Source: Rhodopseudomonas sp. BAL398
GTDB lineage: Bacteria > Pseudomonadota > Alphaproteobacteria > Rhizobiales > Xanthobacteraceae
Assembly (NCBI RefSeq): GCF_033001325.1
Contig: NZ_CP133111.1
Coordinates: 5,038,501 to 5,102,500 of the forward strand
Direction: 5' to 3'
DNA: 64,000 bases
Numbering within the stretch: the stretch's first letter is position 1; each line of letters starts with the position of its first letter. A program made the position numbers and the translations under genes. The notes beneath the pieces were generated by a model that ran no database searches, had not been told where the DNA came from, and saw only the letters and a program-made list of their open reading frames with translations. Positions 25,116 through 33,805 of this stretch are shown in pieces.

Positions 25116-26129
25116 CTACGCCACGCCGGCGCGCAGCAGATCGTGCAGATGGACGATGCCGACCGGCTTTTTCGCCACCGTGACGATGACCGCGGTGATC
25201 TTCGACGCATTCAGGATCTCGAGCGTCTCGATGGCGAGCAGGTCCGGGCTGATGGTCTTGGGATTCTTCGTCATCACGTCGTCGACCAGCGCGGTCATCA
25301 GATCGGCCCGCATGTGACGGCGCAAATCGCCGTCGGTGACGATGCCGGCGACGTGGCCGCGGGCGTCGACGATGCCGACGCAGCCGAAGCCCTTGGCCGA
25401 CATTTCCACCAGCGCGTCCGACATCCGCGTGCCGAGCGGCCGCAGCGGCAGCGCCTCGCCGCTATGCATCAGGTCGCGGGCGTATTTCAGCATCGCGCCG
25501 AGCTTGCCGCCGGGATGCAGCACGCTGAAATCGACTGAGGTGAAGCCGCGACCTTCCAGCAGCGCGATCGCCAGCGCGTCGCCGAGCGCCAGCATGGTCA
25601 GCGACGAGGTGGTCGGCGCCAGATTATGCGGACAGGCCTCGCGCGCCTTCGGCAGCGTCAGCGAAATATGGGCGGCCTTGCCGAGCGTCGAATCCGCATC
25701 CGCCGTCATCGCGATCAGCGCGATCCGGAAGCGCTTGGCGTAGGTAATCAGGTTCTTCATCTCGGGCTGCTCGCCGGACCACGACATCGCCATGATGACG
25801 TCGTCGGCGGTGATCATGCCGAGATCGCCGTGGCTGGCCTCGGAGGCATGGACGAAGAACGCCGGGGTCCCGGTCGAGGCGAAGGTCGCGGCGATCTTGC
25901 GGCCGATATGGCCCGACTTGCCGAGCCCGGTGATGATCAGCCGGCCCTTGGCGTTGCGGATCAGATCGACCGCGGCGGCGAAGGCCGGGCCGAGATCGGA
26001 TTTCAGCGCGGCTGCCAGCGTGGTGACGCCGCTGGCTTCGGCTTCGAGCGTGCGCAGGGCGGACTCGACGGCGGCGGCGGCGTGGTCGGTCATTGCGGAT
26101 TTCGTAGTTGTGGTTTTTGAGATGGCCAT
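25116..26129 (-). CDS. kdsD: arabinose-5-phosphate isomerase KdsD/KpsF
   Basis: A 337-residue isomerase interconverting ribulose 5-phosphate and arabinose 5-phosphate, the first step of Kdo synthesis for lipopolysaccharide. The SIS domain includes GRLIITGLGKSGHIGRKIA, FFVHASEASHGDLG and MSWSGEQPEMKNL; conserved PTTSSLTMLALGDALAIALL follows. Two CBS domains form the C-terminus (from about residue 215; DLMHSGEALPL and VDDVMTKNPKTI). The start at 26129 is the first ATG; MTDHAAAAV, 12 codons on, is an alternative. No other Kdo genes are nearby. Confidence 0.94.
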   Translation of the reverse strand: MAISKTTTTKSAMTDHAAAAVESALRTLEAEASGVTTLAAALKSDLGPAFAAAVDLIRNAKGRLIITGLGKSGHIGRKIAATFASTGTPAFFVHASEASHGDLGMITADDVIMAMSWSGEQPEMKNLITYAKRFRIALIAMTADADSTLGKAAHISLTLPKAREACPHNLAPTTSSLTMLALGDALAIALLEGRGFTSVDFSVLHPGGKLGAMLKYARDLMHSGEALPLRPLGTRMSDALVEMSAKGFGCVGIVDARGHVAGIVTDGDLRRHMRADLMTALVDDVMTKNPKTISPDLLAIETLEILNASKITAVIVTVAKKPVGIVHLHDLLRAGVA

Positions 26130-26329
26130 GATGGGTCCGGAAGGAAAAGGAGCCGTTATGTTGGCGCGGGGCTCTTCCTAGCACGGCCCGCCGGGCGATG
26201 CGACGCGCTGCCCGATCTCAACCGGTCATTAACCATAATTGTTTTAACTCCCTTAACGATGCCCGCGGGCGGCTCGGGTTGCCCCCGTCGCTGGTTTTAA
26301 ACGAATGTTTTTGTTGGAGTTTTGTGATC

Positions 26330-28033
26330 GTGACCTCGGGTCCAGCCACGGGCCGCCACCGCCGCGCAGCTTGCCTTCGCGTCGCATTGGCATGTCTGGG
26401 CCTGGTGGCGATCGATCACGTTCCGGCGTCCGCGCAACGCCTGACCGCCGACCTGCTGCGCCCGGTGCGCGGCGGTTTCGTTGCCCCGCAGGATCTGCCG
26501 CTGCGCAAGACCGACGATCCCGCCATCGACGACCCGCTCGATAACACCGTGCGGATCCCGGAGACGGCGGCGCCGTCGCGGATCGGCAACATCCCGACCT
26601 ATGGCACCGCCGCGGCCGCGGGCTCCGGCACCGCCGAGATCGGCTATGATTCGCTCAACCGCAAACGCCGCAAGCCGAAATATTACCCCGGCGCGCCGAA
26701 GCCCAAACCGGCTCCCGGACCCGGTACGGCGGTGGTGGACCCGGCGCCGCGGCTGCTGACGGGGCCGCCATCGGCGCGCGCCAACAAGGCGCCGGTCTCG
26801 GCCGCCTTGGCCGGCACCGCGGTCGGCCAGCCGACGCGCCGCCGGCTCAAAGCCGATACCGACCCGTTCGGCGCGGTCGGCGACTATGCCGGCAGCTTCC
26901 TGGTCAAATCCGCAATCGAACTGCGCGGCGGCTATGACAGCAATCCCGGCCGGGTGTCGTCCAATCCGAAGGGGGCGGGGTTCTACGTCGTCGCGCCCGA
27001 ACTGATGGTGACGTCGGACTGGGACCGCCATGCGCTGGTCGCCGATCTGCGCGGCTCCTATACCGGCTATGCCGGCGCGCTGCCGTCGACCAATCCCGGC
27101 GTGCAGTCGGCGCCGATCAATCTCGACCGTCCCGATTTCACCGGCCACATCGACGGCCGGATCGACGTCAGCCGCGACACCAGGCTGCTCGGCGAGGCCA
27201 GGCTGCGGCTGTCGACCGACAATCCCGGCAGCCCCAACATCGAGGCTGGCCTCGCCAAATATCCGATCTTCACCACCACCGGCGGGTCGTTCGGTATCGA
27301 CCAGAATTTCAACCGGCTGCAGGTCACGGTGGTCGGCAATGTCGATCGCACCGTGTACCAGAACTCGCGCCTGACCGACGGCACCACCGACAGCAATGCC
27401 GACCGCAACTTCAACCAATATGGCGGCGCCGGCCGCGTCAGCTACGAGGTGCTGCCCTGGCTGAAGCCATTCGTCGAGGTGGAGGGCGATACCCGCGTCC
27501 ACGACACCGCGGTCGATCGCGGCGGTTACCAGCGCGATTCCAGCGGCGGCTATGCGATGGCGGGCACCAGTTTCGAACTGACCCGGCTCCTGACCGGCGA
27601 AGCCTCGATCGGCTATGCCACCCGGACCTATAGCGACCCGCGGCTGCAGAAACTGACCGGCCTATTGACCAGCGGCTCGCTGATCTGGACGGTGACGCCG
27701 CTGACCACGGCGAAATTCATCGCCACCAGTTCGGTCGACGAGTCCACACTGGCCGGGGTCTCGGGCGTGCTGTCGCGCAGCTACACCGCCGAGGTCGATC
27801 ATGATTTCCGCCGCTGGCTGACCGCGATCGGCCGCTTCACCTGGGGCTCGCTCGATTATCAGGGCTCCAGCCGCTACGAGACCTTCCATTCGATCTCGGG
27901 CGACCTAGTCTACAAGCTCAACCGCACCGTCCAGGTCAATGCGCAGGTCCGCCACGAATGGCTCGACTCCAACGTCGCCGGCTCCAGCAACAAAGCCACA
28001 ATCGTCATGCTCGGCGTCCGCCTGCAGAACTGA
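26330..28033 (+). CDS. large outer membrane beta-barrel protein
   Basis: A 567-residue exported protein. A signal peptide (hydrophobic CLRVALACLGLVAIDHV, cleavage near PASAQ) is followed by a Pro/Lys/Ala-rich periplasmic stretch to about residue 175 and then many amphipathic strands such as SAIELRGGYDSNPGRVS, PFVEVEGDTRVHD and VQVNAQVRHEWLDSN, ending in IVMLGVRLQN. It fits the putative beta-barrel porin 2 group often found near exopolysaccharide genes. Start: GTG 26330 has a GGAG about 10 bases upstream; GTG 26324 is a close alternative. Function unknown. Confidence 0.8.
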   Translation: MTSGPATGRHRRAACLRVALACLGLVAIDHVPASAQRLTADLLRPVRGGFVAPQDLPLRKTDDPAIDDPLDNTVRIPETAAPSRIGNIPTYGTAAAAGSGTAEIGYDSLNRKRRKPKYYPGAPKPKPAPGPGTAVVDPAPRLLTGPPSARANKAPVSAALAGTAVGQPTRRRLKADTDPFGAVGDYAGSFLVKSAIELRGGYDSNPGRVSSNPKGAGFYVVAPELMVTSDWDRHALVADLRGSYTGYAGALPSTNPGVQSAPINLDRPDFTGHIDGRIDVSRDTRLLGEARLRLSTDNPGSPNIEAGLAKYPIFTTTGGSFGIDQNFNRLQVTVVGNVDRTVYQNSRLTDGTTDSNADRNFNQYGGAGRVSYEVLPWLKPFVEVEGDTRVHDTAVDRGGYQRDSSGGYAMAGTSFELTRLLTGEASIGYATRTYSDPRLQKLTGLLTSGSLIWTVTPLTTAKFIATSSVDESTLAGVSGVLSRSYTAEVDHDFRRWLTAIGRFTWGSLDYQGSSRYETFHSISGDLVYKLNRTVQVNAQVRHEWLDSNVAGSSNKATIVMLGVRLQN

Positions 28034-28048
28034 CGGGGACCGCCAGCG

Positions 28049-28906
28049 CTATTCGTGCGCGTTGACGTCCGGCCGCCAGGTCAGCAGCCGGTTCTCGATC
28101 AGCGTCAGGATCCATTCGGCGGCCAGCGCCACCACGGCGATCACGATCATCGCGGCGAACACGCCGTTACTGTCGAACGAGCCCTGTGCGGTGGCGATCA
28201 GCAGGCCCATGCCCTCGCGCGCGCCCAAAAATTCGCCGACGATGGCGCCGACCAGCGCGAAGCCGAACGAGACATGCAGGCTGGCGAGAATCCACGACAT
28301 CGCCGAGGGGATCACCACCGCGCGGGTCATCTGCCAGTCGCTGGCGCCGAGAATCCGCGCATTGGCGATCAGGTTCTTGTCGGCCTCGCGGACGCCCTGG
28401 AACGCATTGGCGAACACCACGAAGAACACCATGACGACCGCCAGCGCGATCTTCGAGGCAGCGCCGAGGCCGAGCGCGACGATGAAGATCGAGCCCAGCA
28501 CGACGCGCGGAATCGAATTGGCCACCTTGATGTAGATCGAGAACACGTCGGAGAGCAGCTGATTGCGCCCGAGCGCGATGCCACACAGGATGCCGGCGAC
28601 GGCGCCGATCAGGAAGCCGGCGCCGGCCTCATAGATCGTCACCCAGATCTGCTTCCATAGCGGCCCGATCGAGGTGCCGTTGCGGAACCAGTCGATCAGC
28701 TTGACCACGATGCCAGAGGGCTGGCCGAAGAAGAACGGATCGATCAGTCCGAAGCGGACGCCGAATTCCCAGCCGCCGACCAGGATCACCAATACCGCGA
28801 GCCGCAGCCCCAGTACCAGCCGCGCCCGCCGCCGCAGCCGCTCCACCAGCGTCTCCAGCCGCGCATCGGGCAGGGCGGTCTCGGGCGGAATGCTGATCTC
28901 GCTCAT
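28049..28906 (-). CDS. ABC transporter permease, nitrate/sulfonate/taurine type
   Basis: A 285-residue SsuC/TauC-like inner membrane permease with about six helices after a basic N-terminus. The coupling motif region is GASDWQMTRAVVIPSAMSWI, and AGFLIGAVAGILCGIALG is typical of the family. It is the last gene of a three-gene operon (binding protein, ATPase, permease) on the minus strand. Substrate cannot be told from sequence: alkanesulfonates, nitrate-like ions or pyrimidine precursors are all transported by this family. Confidence 0.9.
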   Translation of the reverse strand: MSEISIPPETALPDARLETLVERLRRRARLVLGLRLAVLVILVGGWEFGVRFGLIDPFFFGQPSGIVVKLIDWFRNGTSIGPLWKQIWVTIYEAGAGFLIGAVAGILCGIALGRNQLLSDVFSIYIKVANSIPRVVLGSIFIVALGLGAASKIALAVVMVFFVVFANAFQGVREADKNLIANARILGASDWQMTRAVVIPSAMSWILASLHVSFGFALVGAIVGEFLGAREGMGLLIATAQGSFDSNGVFAAMIVIAVVALAAEWILTLIENRLLTWRPDVNAHE

Positions 28907-28969
28907 GTCAGGACGCCTCGGCTATGTGGCTGGAAAGGTGCCGATGCGGTCGCCGCACCGGCAGCGCGC

Positions 28970-29092
28970 CCCCTCTCCCATGGGGAGAGGGTTGGGGTGA
29001 GGGCGTAAGACCTATCGATAGTTTGTAACCCCTCACCCGACCGGCTTCGCTGCGCTTCGCCGGTCGACCTCTCCCTAGGGGAGAGGTGACAG
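28970..29092. repeat. dispersed palindromic repeat, family B copy 1
   Basis: CCCTCTCCCATGGGGAGAGG ... GGTGAGGG ... CCCCTCACCCGACC ... CTTCGCTGCGCTTCGCCGG ... CCTCTCCCTAGGGGAGAGG. It lies between the ABC permease and ATPase genes. A related copy is at 29970. Confidence 0.75.
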
Positions 29093-29128
29093 AACGCGAG
29101 CGCTTCGATGTGATGACATCATTCATGC

Positions 29129-29926
29129 TCAATGCCCCGCCCGCGCGCGCAACACTTCCTCGCGCAGATCGTCGTTGATCTTGCGGGCGATGGCGATGAA
29201 GCGCTCGTCGTAACGCAGCGTGGCGACGTCGCGCGGCCGCGGTAGGTCGATGGTGTGCACCGATTTGACCCGCGCCGGCCGCGTCGTCAGCACCGCGACG
29301 CGATCGGCGAGCAGGATCGCCTCGTCGAGATCGTGGGTGACGAACAGCACCGCGGATTGCGCCTGCGCCCACAGCTGCAGCAATTCCTCCTGCATCAATT
29401 CGCGGGTCTGGACGTCGAGCGCGGAGAACGGCTCGTCCATCAGCAGCACCTGCGGATTGTTGATGAAGGTCTGCGCCAGCGCTACCCGCTTGCGCATGCC
29501 GCCGGAGAGCTGGTGTGGGTGGTGGTCCTCGAACCCCTTCAGCCCGACCCGGATGATCCAGTCGCGCGCCATCGCCTCGGCCTCGGCTTTGGCGACGCCG
29601 CGAAACAGCGGCCCGGCCATCACATTGCCGAGCACATTGCGCCAGGGAAACACCGCGTCCTGCTGGAACACGAAGCCGACGCGGCGGTCGACGCCGTTGA
29701 CCGGCGCGTCGAACAGCGTCACCTCGCCGGCCTGCGGCCGCGCCAGCCCGGCGATCAGCCCCAGCGTCGTCGACTTGCCGCAGCCGGTCGGGCCGACGAT
29801 CGCCATGAACTCACCGGGCGCGATGCTGAGGTCGAAATCCTCCAGCGCCGACAGCACATGCCCGGTCGGCGTCACGAAGCGCCGGGCGACATGTTTGAGT
29901 TCGATCGCGGAGGGGGCGGTGGTCAT
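29129..29926 (-). CDS. ABC transporter ATP-binding protein, nitrate/sulfonate type
   Basis: A 265-residue SsuB/TauB-like ATPase. Walker A GPTGCGKST, Q-loop FVFQQDAVFPW, signature LSGGMRKRVALAQ, Walker B VLLMDEPFSALD and the H-loop LFVTHDLDEA are all intact. The ATG at 29926 gives MTTAPSAIELKHV; the longer upstream frame is translated repeat DNA and is rejected. Repeat elements separate it from the permease downstream and the binding protein upstream. Confidence 0.93.
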   Translation of the reverse strand: MTTAPSAIELKHVARRFVTPTGHVLSALEDFDLSIAPGEFMAIVGPTGCGKSTTLGLIAGLARPQAGEVTLFDAPVNGVDRRVGFVFQQDAVFPWRNVLGNVMAGPLFRGVAKAEAEAMARDWIIRVGLKGFEDHHPHQLSGGMRKRVALAQTFINNPQVLLMDEPFSALDVQTRELMQEELLQLWAQAQSAVLFVTHDLDEAILLADRVAVLTTRPARVKSVHTIDLPRPRDVATLRYDERFIAIARKINDDLREEVLRARAGH

Positions 29927-29969
29927 GTTAAATCTCGATCGCGTTTGAAGCACGGGTCGAAGAAAAATC

Positions 29970-30132
29970 CCTCCCCCCTGTGGGGAGGGTCGGCCGAGCG
30001 AAGGCGATGCGCAGCATCGCCGAAAGCGGAGGCCGGGGTGGGGGTGCGGCGAGCACTGCGCTCGTGGCTCCCCCACCCGACCCGGCTTCGCTGCGCTTCG
30101 CCGGGCCACCCTCCCCACTAGGGGGAGGGAGA
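29970..30132. repeat. dispersed palindromic repeat, family B copy 2
   Basis: CCCTCCCCCCTGTGGGGAGG ... GGGTGGGGG ... CCCACCCGACCCGG ... CTTCGCTGCGCTTCGCCGG ... CCCTCCCCACTAGGGGGAGG. Same organisation as copy 1 but longer. It separates the ATPase and binding-protein genes and may weaken expression of the distal genes. Confidence 0.75.
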
Positions 30133-30165
30133 AGAGCTGCGGCGATTCCGCATTCCATCACTGGC

Positions 30166-31164
30166 TCAATGCGTCGCGTTGGCCTTGATGACGAATTCGG
30201 TGGTGTAGGTCTTGCTCAGGTCGATGGTCTTGCCCTTGAGATTCGGCGAGAAGCTCGACAGCACTTTCAACACCGATTCCGGCGCGTCCTTCGGCATCAT
30301 GCCGTCGGGCGAGTACTGCGCCTTGCCGTCTTTCAAGCCCTGGACATAGAGATCGAGATCGCCGGCGTAGTAATCCTTCGGCATCTTGGCGGCGATCTCT
30401 TCCGGCGAGTGGCTGTGCATCCATTTCAGCGTCTTGACGAAGACATTGACCACCTTTTGAACGGTGGCCTTGTTGGCCTCCATCCAGCCGCGATCCATGT
30501 AGAGGCAGGCGGCCGGATAGTCGCCGCCAAGTGCGGCGCGGGTGGTCTGCGCGGTGCGCAAATCGATGCCGACCTTGGCGGTGCCGTTCTTCAGCGCGCG
30601 CGCCACCGTCGGTTCGGTGGTCATGCCGGAGACGATCTTGCCCTGCTGCATCGCCGCCAGAAAGGTGTCGCCGGCGCCGACCGGCACCAGCGAATAATCC
30701 TGCGGCTTCAACCCGGCCTTGGCGGCGAGCGCGCGGGTCAAAAAGTCGGTCGCCGAGCCCAGCCCGGTGACGCCGAGGGCCTGGCCCTTCCAATTGGCGG
30801 GGTCTTTAAGCTTGTCGGCGTCAGCGGCCTTCACCAGCACGACTTCGCCCGGCGCCACCGCGAACTGCACCACGTCGGTGATGAATTTGCCCTTCGACTG
30901 CAGGTCGATGGTGTGATCGTAGAACCCGACCACGCCCTGGACCTCGCGCGCCAGCAAAGCGGTCGCGGCCTGCGAGCCCGAGGTCGAGTTGAACAATTGG
31001 ACGTCGAGCCCCTCTTCCTTGTAGAAGCCGAGCCCCTCGGCGAGCTTGGCCGGCAGATAGATCTGTTTGTCGATGCCGCCGACCATGATCTTGATCGGGG
31101 TCTGGGCGGCCGCGGGCAGCGCCGTGGAGGCGGCAAGCAGGATTGCGACGAGCAGCTGACGCAT
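30166..31164 (-). CDS. ABC transporter substrate-binding protein, NMT1/SsuA-like
   Basis: A 332-residue periplasmic protein. Signal peptide MRQLLVAILLAASTALPAAA is followed by IKIMVGGIDKQIYLPAKLAE and GFYKEEGLDVQLF, the standard opening of nitrate/sulfonate/thiamine-precursor binding proteins. VQGVVGFYDHTIDLQSKGK and VTGLGSATDFLTRALAAKAG are also typical. As first gene of the operon it defines substrate specificity, which I cannot assign. Confidence 0.9.
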   Translation of the reverse strand: MRQLLVAILLAASTALPAAAQTPIKIMVGGIDKQIYLPAKLAEGLGFYKEEGLDVQLFNSTSGSQAATALLAREVQGVVGFYDHTIDLQSKGKFITDVVQFAVAPGEVVLVKAADADKLKDPANWKGQALGVTGLGSATDFLTRALAAKAGLKPQDYSLVPVGAGDTFLAAMQQGKIVSGMTTEPTVARALKNGTAKVGIDLRTAQTTRAALGGDYPAACLYMDRGWMEANKATVQKVVNVFVKTLKWMHSHSPEEIAAKMPKDYYAGDLDLYVQGLKDGKAQYSPDGMMPKDAPESVLKVLSSFSPNLKGKTIDLSKTYTTEFVIKANATH

Positions 31165-31280
31165 CGGGGTTTCCTCGGCTTATGGATGTTCACCGCCCGT
31201 CATGGCGGCGATTGGCCGCATCAGGCCCCGGGGTGCGGCATTCTGTCAATGGCCGATTGCAGCGGCGCGGCTGCGATGCG

Positions 31281-31553
31281 TCAGAACAGCCGCCGCCGTC
31301 GTTCCGGCTTCTTCTTGCGGAACCGAACGCCGCTGCCATCGGCCAGCCTGGTGGCGATGTAGCCGGCTTCGAGGCAGGCCTCGCGCTGCGGCATCTTTTC
31401 CTGCGGGCTGCGCTCGGTTTCCCACCACGACGCGCGCTGCGACGCCCGCGACAAGGCGAAGCCGAGAATCTCCTCGATCTGCTCCAGGCTCAGCACCAGT
31501 TCTTCGGCGCTCTGCGCCATCAGGTAGTCGCGCAGCGGATCGTAAGCACTCAC
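31281..31553 (-). CDS. small DUF7662-like protein
   Basis: A 90-residue protein beginning MSAYDPLRDYLMAQSAEELV, with EQIEEILGFALSRASQR and an aromatic WWETE, a pattern I associate with DUF7662, a small domain of unknown function in bacteria and phages. The tail (KKKPERRRRLF) is strongly basic, hinting at nucleic-acid contact. It is a lone gene between the ABC operon and galU. Confidence 0.7.
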   Translation of the reverse strand: MSAYDPLRDYLMAQSAEELVLSLEQIEEILGFALSRASQRASWWETERSPQEKMPQREACLEAGYIATRLADGSGVRFRKKKPERRRRLF

Positions 31554-31628
31554 GTCTCGTCCTCGGTTGCTGGAACCCCGTCGTTAACCGATTGCCGCGG
31601 TGCTGTCGCCATTTAAGCGGCCGATCGC

Positions 31629-31665
31629 GGCCGGGTCTCGCGCCAGGCCGGTGCGAGGCCCGGCC
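31629..31665 (-). terminator. hairpin downstream of galU
   Basis: Thirteen-base arms GGCCGGGTCTCGC and GCGAGGCCCGGCC (one wobble pair) with an 11-base loop start 5 bases past the galU stop. No T run follows, so it may act as a 3'-end stabiliser or Rho-aided stop. Confidence 0.5.
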
Positions 31666-31669
31666 TTCG

Positions 31670-32545
31670 TTATTGCGCCAGATAGTGCTTCATTTCCTTG
31701 CGCAGATCCTCGCGCAGATCGTCGCGCTGCATCGCAAAGGCGATATTGGCGCGCAGGAATCCGGCCTTCGAGCCGCAATCATGGCGCTCGCCCTCGAATT
31801 CGACGCCGTAGAATTTCTGCGTCTTGGACAGGCCGATCATGGCATCGGTGAGCTGGATCTCGTTGCCGGCGCCGCGCTCCTGGGTCTCCAGGATCTTGAA
31901 GATCTCCGGCTGCAGGATGTAGCGGCCCGAGATCGAGCGGTTCGAGCGCGCGGTGCCCTGCGGCGGCTTTTCCACCATGCCGTCGATTTCGAAAATATTG
32001 CCGTCGCGCGCGCCGACGCCGCAGATGCCGTAATTATGCGTCAGATGGTCGGGCACTTCCTCGACCGCGATAACGTTGCTCTTGTCGCCGAGCTTGGCGG
32101 CCGCGGCGATCATCTGCGCCAGGCAGCCGGGATTGTTCAGCACCAGCTCGTCCGGCAGCACCACCGCGAAGGGCTCATTGCCGACGATGTCGCGGGCGCA
32201 CCACACCGCGTGGCCGAGCCCGTGCGGGGCCTGCTGCCGGGTGAAGCTCATGGCGCCGGCCTCGGGCTGGTCGCGCGCCAGGATTTCCATCTCGGCGGTC
32301 TTGTTGCGGCCCTTCAGCGTCATGTCCAATTCGAATTGGCGGTCGAAATGGTCCTCGATCATGCCCTTGTTGCGGCTGGTGACGAAGATGAAATGCTCGA
32401 TGCCGGCTTCCTTGGCTTCATCGACGACGTACTGGATCAGGGGCCGGTCGACGATGGTCAACATCTCCTTCGGCATCGCCTTGGTGGCGGGGAGAACGCG
32501 GGTGCCGAGGCCTGCGACCGGGAAGACGGCTTTGCGGATTTTCAT
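31670..32545 (-). CDS. galU: UTP-glucose-1-phosphate uridylyltransferase
   Basis: A 291-residue nucleotidyltransferase making UDP-glucose for lipopolysaccharide, exopolysaccharide and other glycans. The activation motif PVAGLGTRVLPATKAMPKEM is at the N-terminus, with DRPLIQYVVDEA, VVLPDELVLNN and VEKPPQGTARS in order. Length is standard for bacterial GalU. It stands alone; its neighbours are a hydrolase upstream in the same direction and the small DUF7662-like gene downstream. Confidence 0.95.
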   Translation of the reverse strand: MKIRKAVFPVAGLGTRVLPATKAMPKEMLTIVDRPLIQYVVDEAKEAGIEHFIFVTSRNKGMIEDHFDRQFELDMTLKGRNKTAEMEILARDQPEAGAMSFTRQQAPHGLGHAVWCARDIVGNEPFAVVLPDELVLNNPGCLAQMIAAAAKLGDKSNVIAVEEVPDHLTHNYGICGVGARDGNIFEIDGMVEKPPQGTARSNRSISGRYILQPEIFKILETQERGAGNEIQLTDAMIGLSKTQKFYGVEFEGERHDCGSKAGFLRANIAFAMQRDDLREDLRKEMKHYLAQ

Positions 32546-32642
32546 CGGAGGGGAAATCTTTCAAGAGAAAGGACGAGGCTAAAGACGGGATTGCAGCTTT
32601 GCAGCCCGGAACAACGGCGGATGTGTGGTCGCGTTCCGGGCA

Positions 32643-33587
32643 TCAGAATAACGGCGTCCCCGGTACGAAGGCGTCGAACGCGGCCCAGAACTGGCCGCGA
32701 TAGCGATCCTGCTCCTGCAGGATCTCATGCTTGGCGCCGGCGATCACCAGATGCGAGCCGGCGCGCAGATGATAGGCGAATTCCTCGATCGCCGGGGTGG
32801 AGACTACGCTGTCGCTGCTGGCGGCCAGCATCAGCAGCGGCTGCCGGATTCGCGAGGGATAGTCGGTGGCCTTGAAGCCGTGCATCGCCCGGAACGCGGT
32901 ATCGGCCCATGCCACGGTCGGCGAGGCGATGCCGAGCGTCGGGTCCTCGGCGAGGATCGCGGCGTTGCGGGCGTAGCGCACCGGATCGCTGGTCAGCTGG
33001 TTGCCGACGAACGGCCCGGTATTGGTCAGCTCGTCATTGCCGCCGGGGACGTAGCGGCCGCCCTGGCCGGCGAGCCGCAGCGCGCCGAGCAGCAACCGCA
33101 CCGGCAGAGTGGTGGCGCGGCCGGGCAGGTCGATCATCGGCGCCGACAGCACCATGCGGTCGAACCAGCGCTTGCCGGAATGCGCGATCCGCAGCATCAC
33201 CGCGCCGCCCATCGAATGCGCCAGCGCGAAATGCGGCGGCGGGCAATCCGGCAGCACCACCTCGCGGATGAAGGTCTCGACGTCGATTTCGTAATCGGCG
33301 AAGTGGTGGACATAACCCTTGCGCGGGTCGCTCAGCCGCCGCGACGAATGGCCCTGGCCGCGCCAGTCGATCATCGCCACCGCGAAGCCGCGCTCGCGCA
33401 GGTCGCGCACCGTCTCGAAATATTTCTCGATCTGCTCGCCGCGGCCGGTGAAGACGCAGACCGTGCCCTTGCGGCCGGCCGGCGGCGGCCAGCGCGCGAA
33501 CCGCAATTCGGCGCCGTCGGGCGTTCGGATGAAGCCGGAAACGGCATCTTCCGGAACCGGGTTGGCGGGAATCGAGACAAGCGTCAT
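32643..33587 (-). CDS. alpha/beta hydrolase, lysophospholipase/monoglyceride lipase type
   Basis: A 314-residue hydrolase. VCVFTGRGEQIEKYFETVRD and DWRGQGHSSR are the oxyanion and strand motifs of the PldB/MGL group; the nucleophile elbow is AHSMGGAVM, with Ala in place of the usual first Gly. The acid (SSDSVVS) and His (GAKHEIL) complete the triad. No signal peptide is present. ATG 33587 (MTLVSIPANP) is preferred; the upstream in-frame sequence overlaps the heat-shock promoter on the other strand. Confidence 0.88.
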   Translation of the reverse strand: MTLVSIPANPVPEDAVSGFIRTPDGAELRFARWPPPAGRKGTVCVFTGRGEQIEKYFETVRDLRERGFAVAMIDWRGQGHSSRRLSDPRKGYVHHFADYEIDVETFIREVVLPDCPPPHFALAHSMGGAVMLRIAHSGKRWFDRMVLSAPMIDLPGRATTLPVRLLLGALRLAGQGGRYVPGGNDELTNTGPFVGNQLTSDPVRYARNAAILAEDPTLGIASPTVAWADTAFRAMHGFKATDYPSRIRQPLLMLAASSDSVVSTPAIEEFAYHLRAGSHLVIAGAKHEILQEQDRYRGQFWAAFDAFVPGTPLF

Positions 33588-33660
33588 GGGCCGGACCGAT
33601 GGGGCTAGGGGGCTGAAATACAAGAGGAAAAAAACTTCGGCAGGAGGATTATTCCGCCCT

Positions 33661-33688
33661 CTTGAACCCGGACAGGACTCTCCCATAT
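33661..33688 (+). promoter_or_regulatory. sigma-32 (RpoH) type promoter of the hsp20 gene
   Basis: CTTGAA (33661-33666), 15 bases, CCCATAT (33682-33688). This resembles the RpoH promoter pattern and would start transcription near 33695, at the 5' edge of the ROSE-like leader. Confidence 0.7.
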
Positions 33689-33694
33689 CACCTT

Positions 33695-33805
33695 CGTGCA
33701 GGCCGCACCAAGGGGGCAGCGATGTTCCCAGGCTGCACGCAGACGACAGCCCGGCCCGATGGCGGGCGGGTTACCACAACAGTCGCTTCTTTGGAGGACT
33801 ACACC
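33695..33805 (+). promoter_or_regulatory. ROSE-type RNA thermometer leader of hsp20
   Basis: About 110 bases of leader fold as successive hairpins: GTGCAG / CTGCAC (33696-33738); CCCGGCCCG / CGGGCGGG (33750-33770, one bulge); and a last one where TCGCT and nearby U/C bases (33783-33790) can mask the ribosome site TTGGAGGA (33791-33798). The pattern of UYGCU facing UUGGAGGA just before the AUG is the hallmark of ROSE elements, which melt on heat shock to let small Hsp mRNAs be translated in Bradyrhizobium and relatives. Confidence 0.75.

Noticed and set aside
26240-26275. TTAACC...TTTTAACTCCCTTAAC upstream of the large barrel gene as a CtrA site
   Set aside because: Spacings between TTAA words are 11 and 5 bases, not 7; kept only as an AT-rich promoter region.
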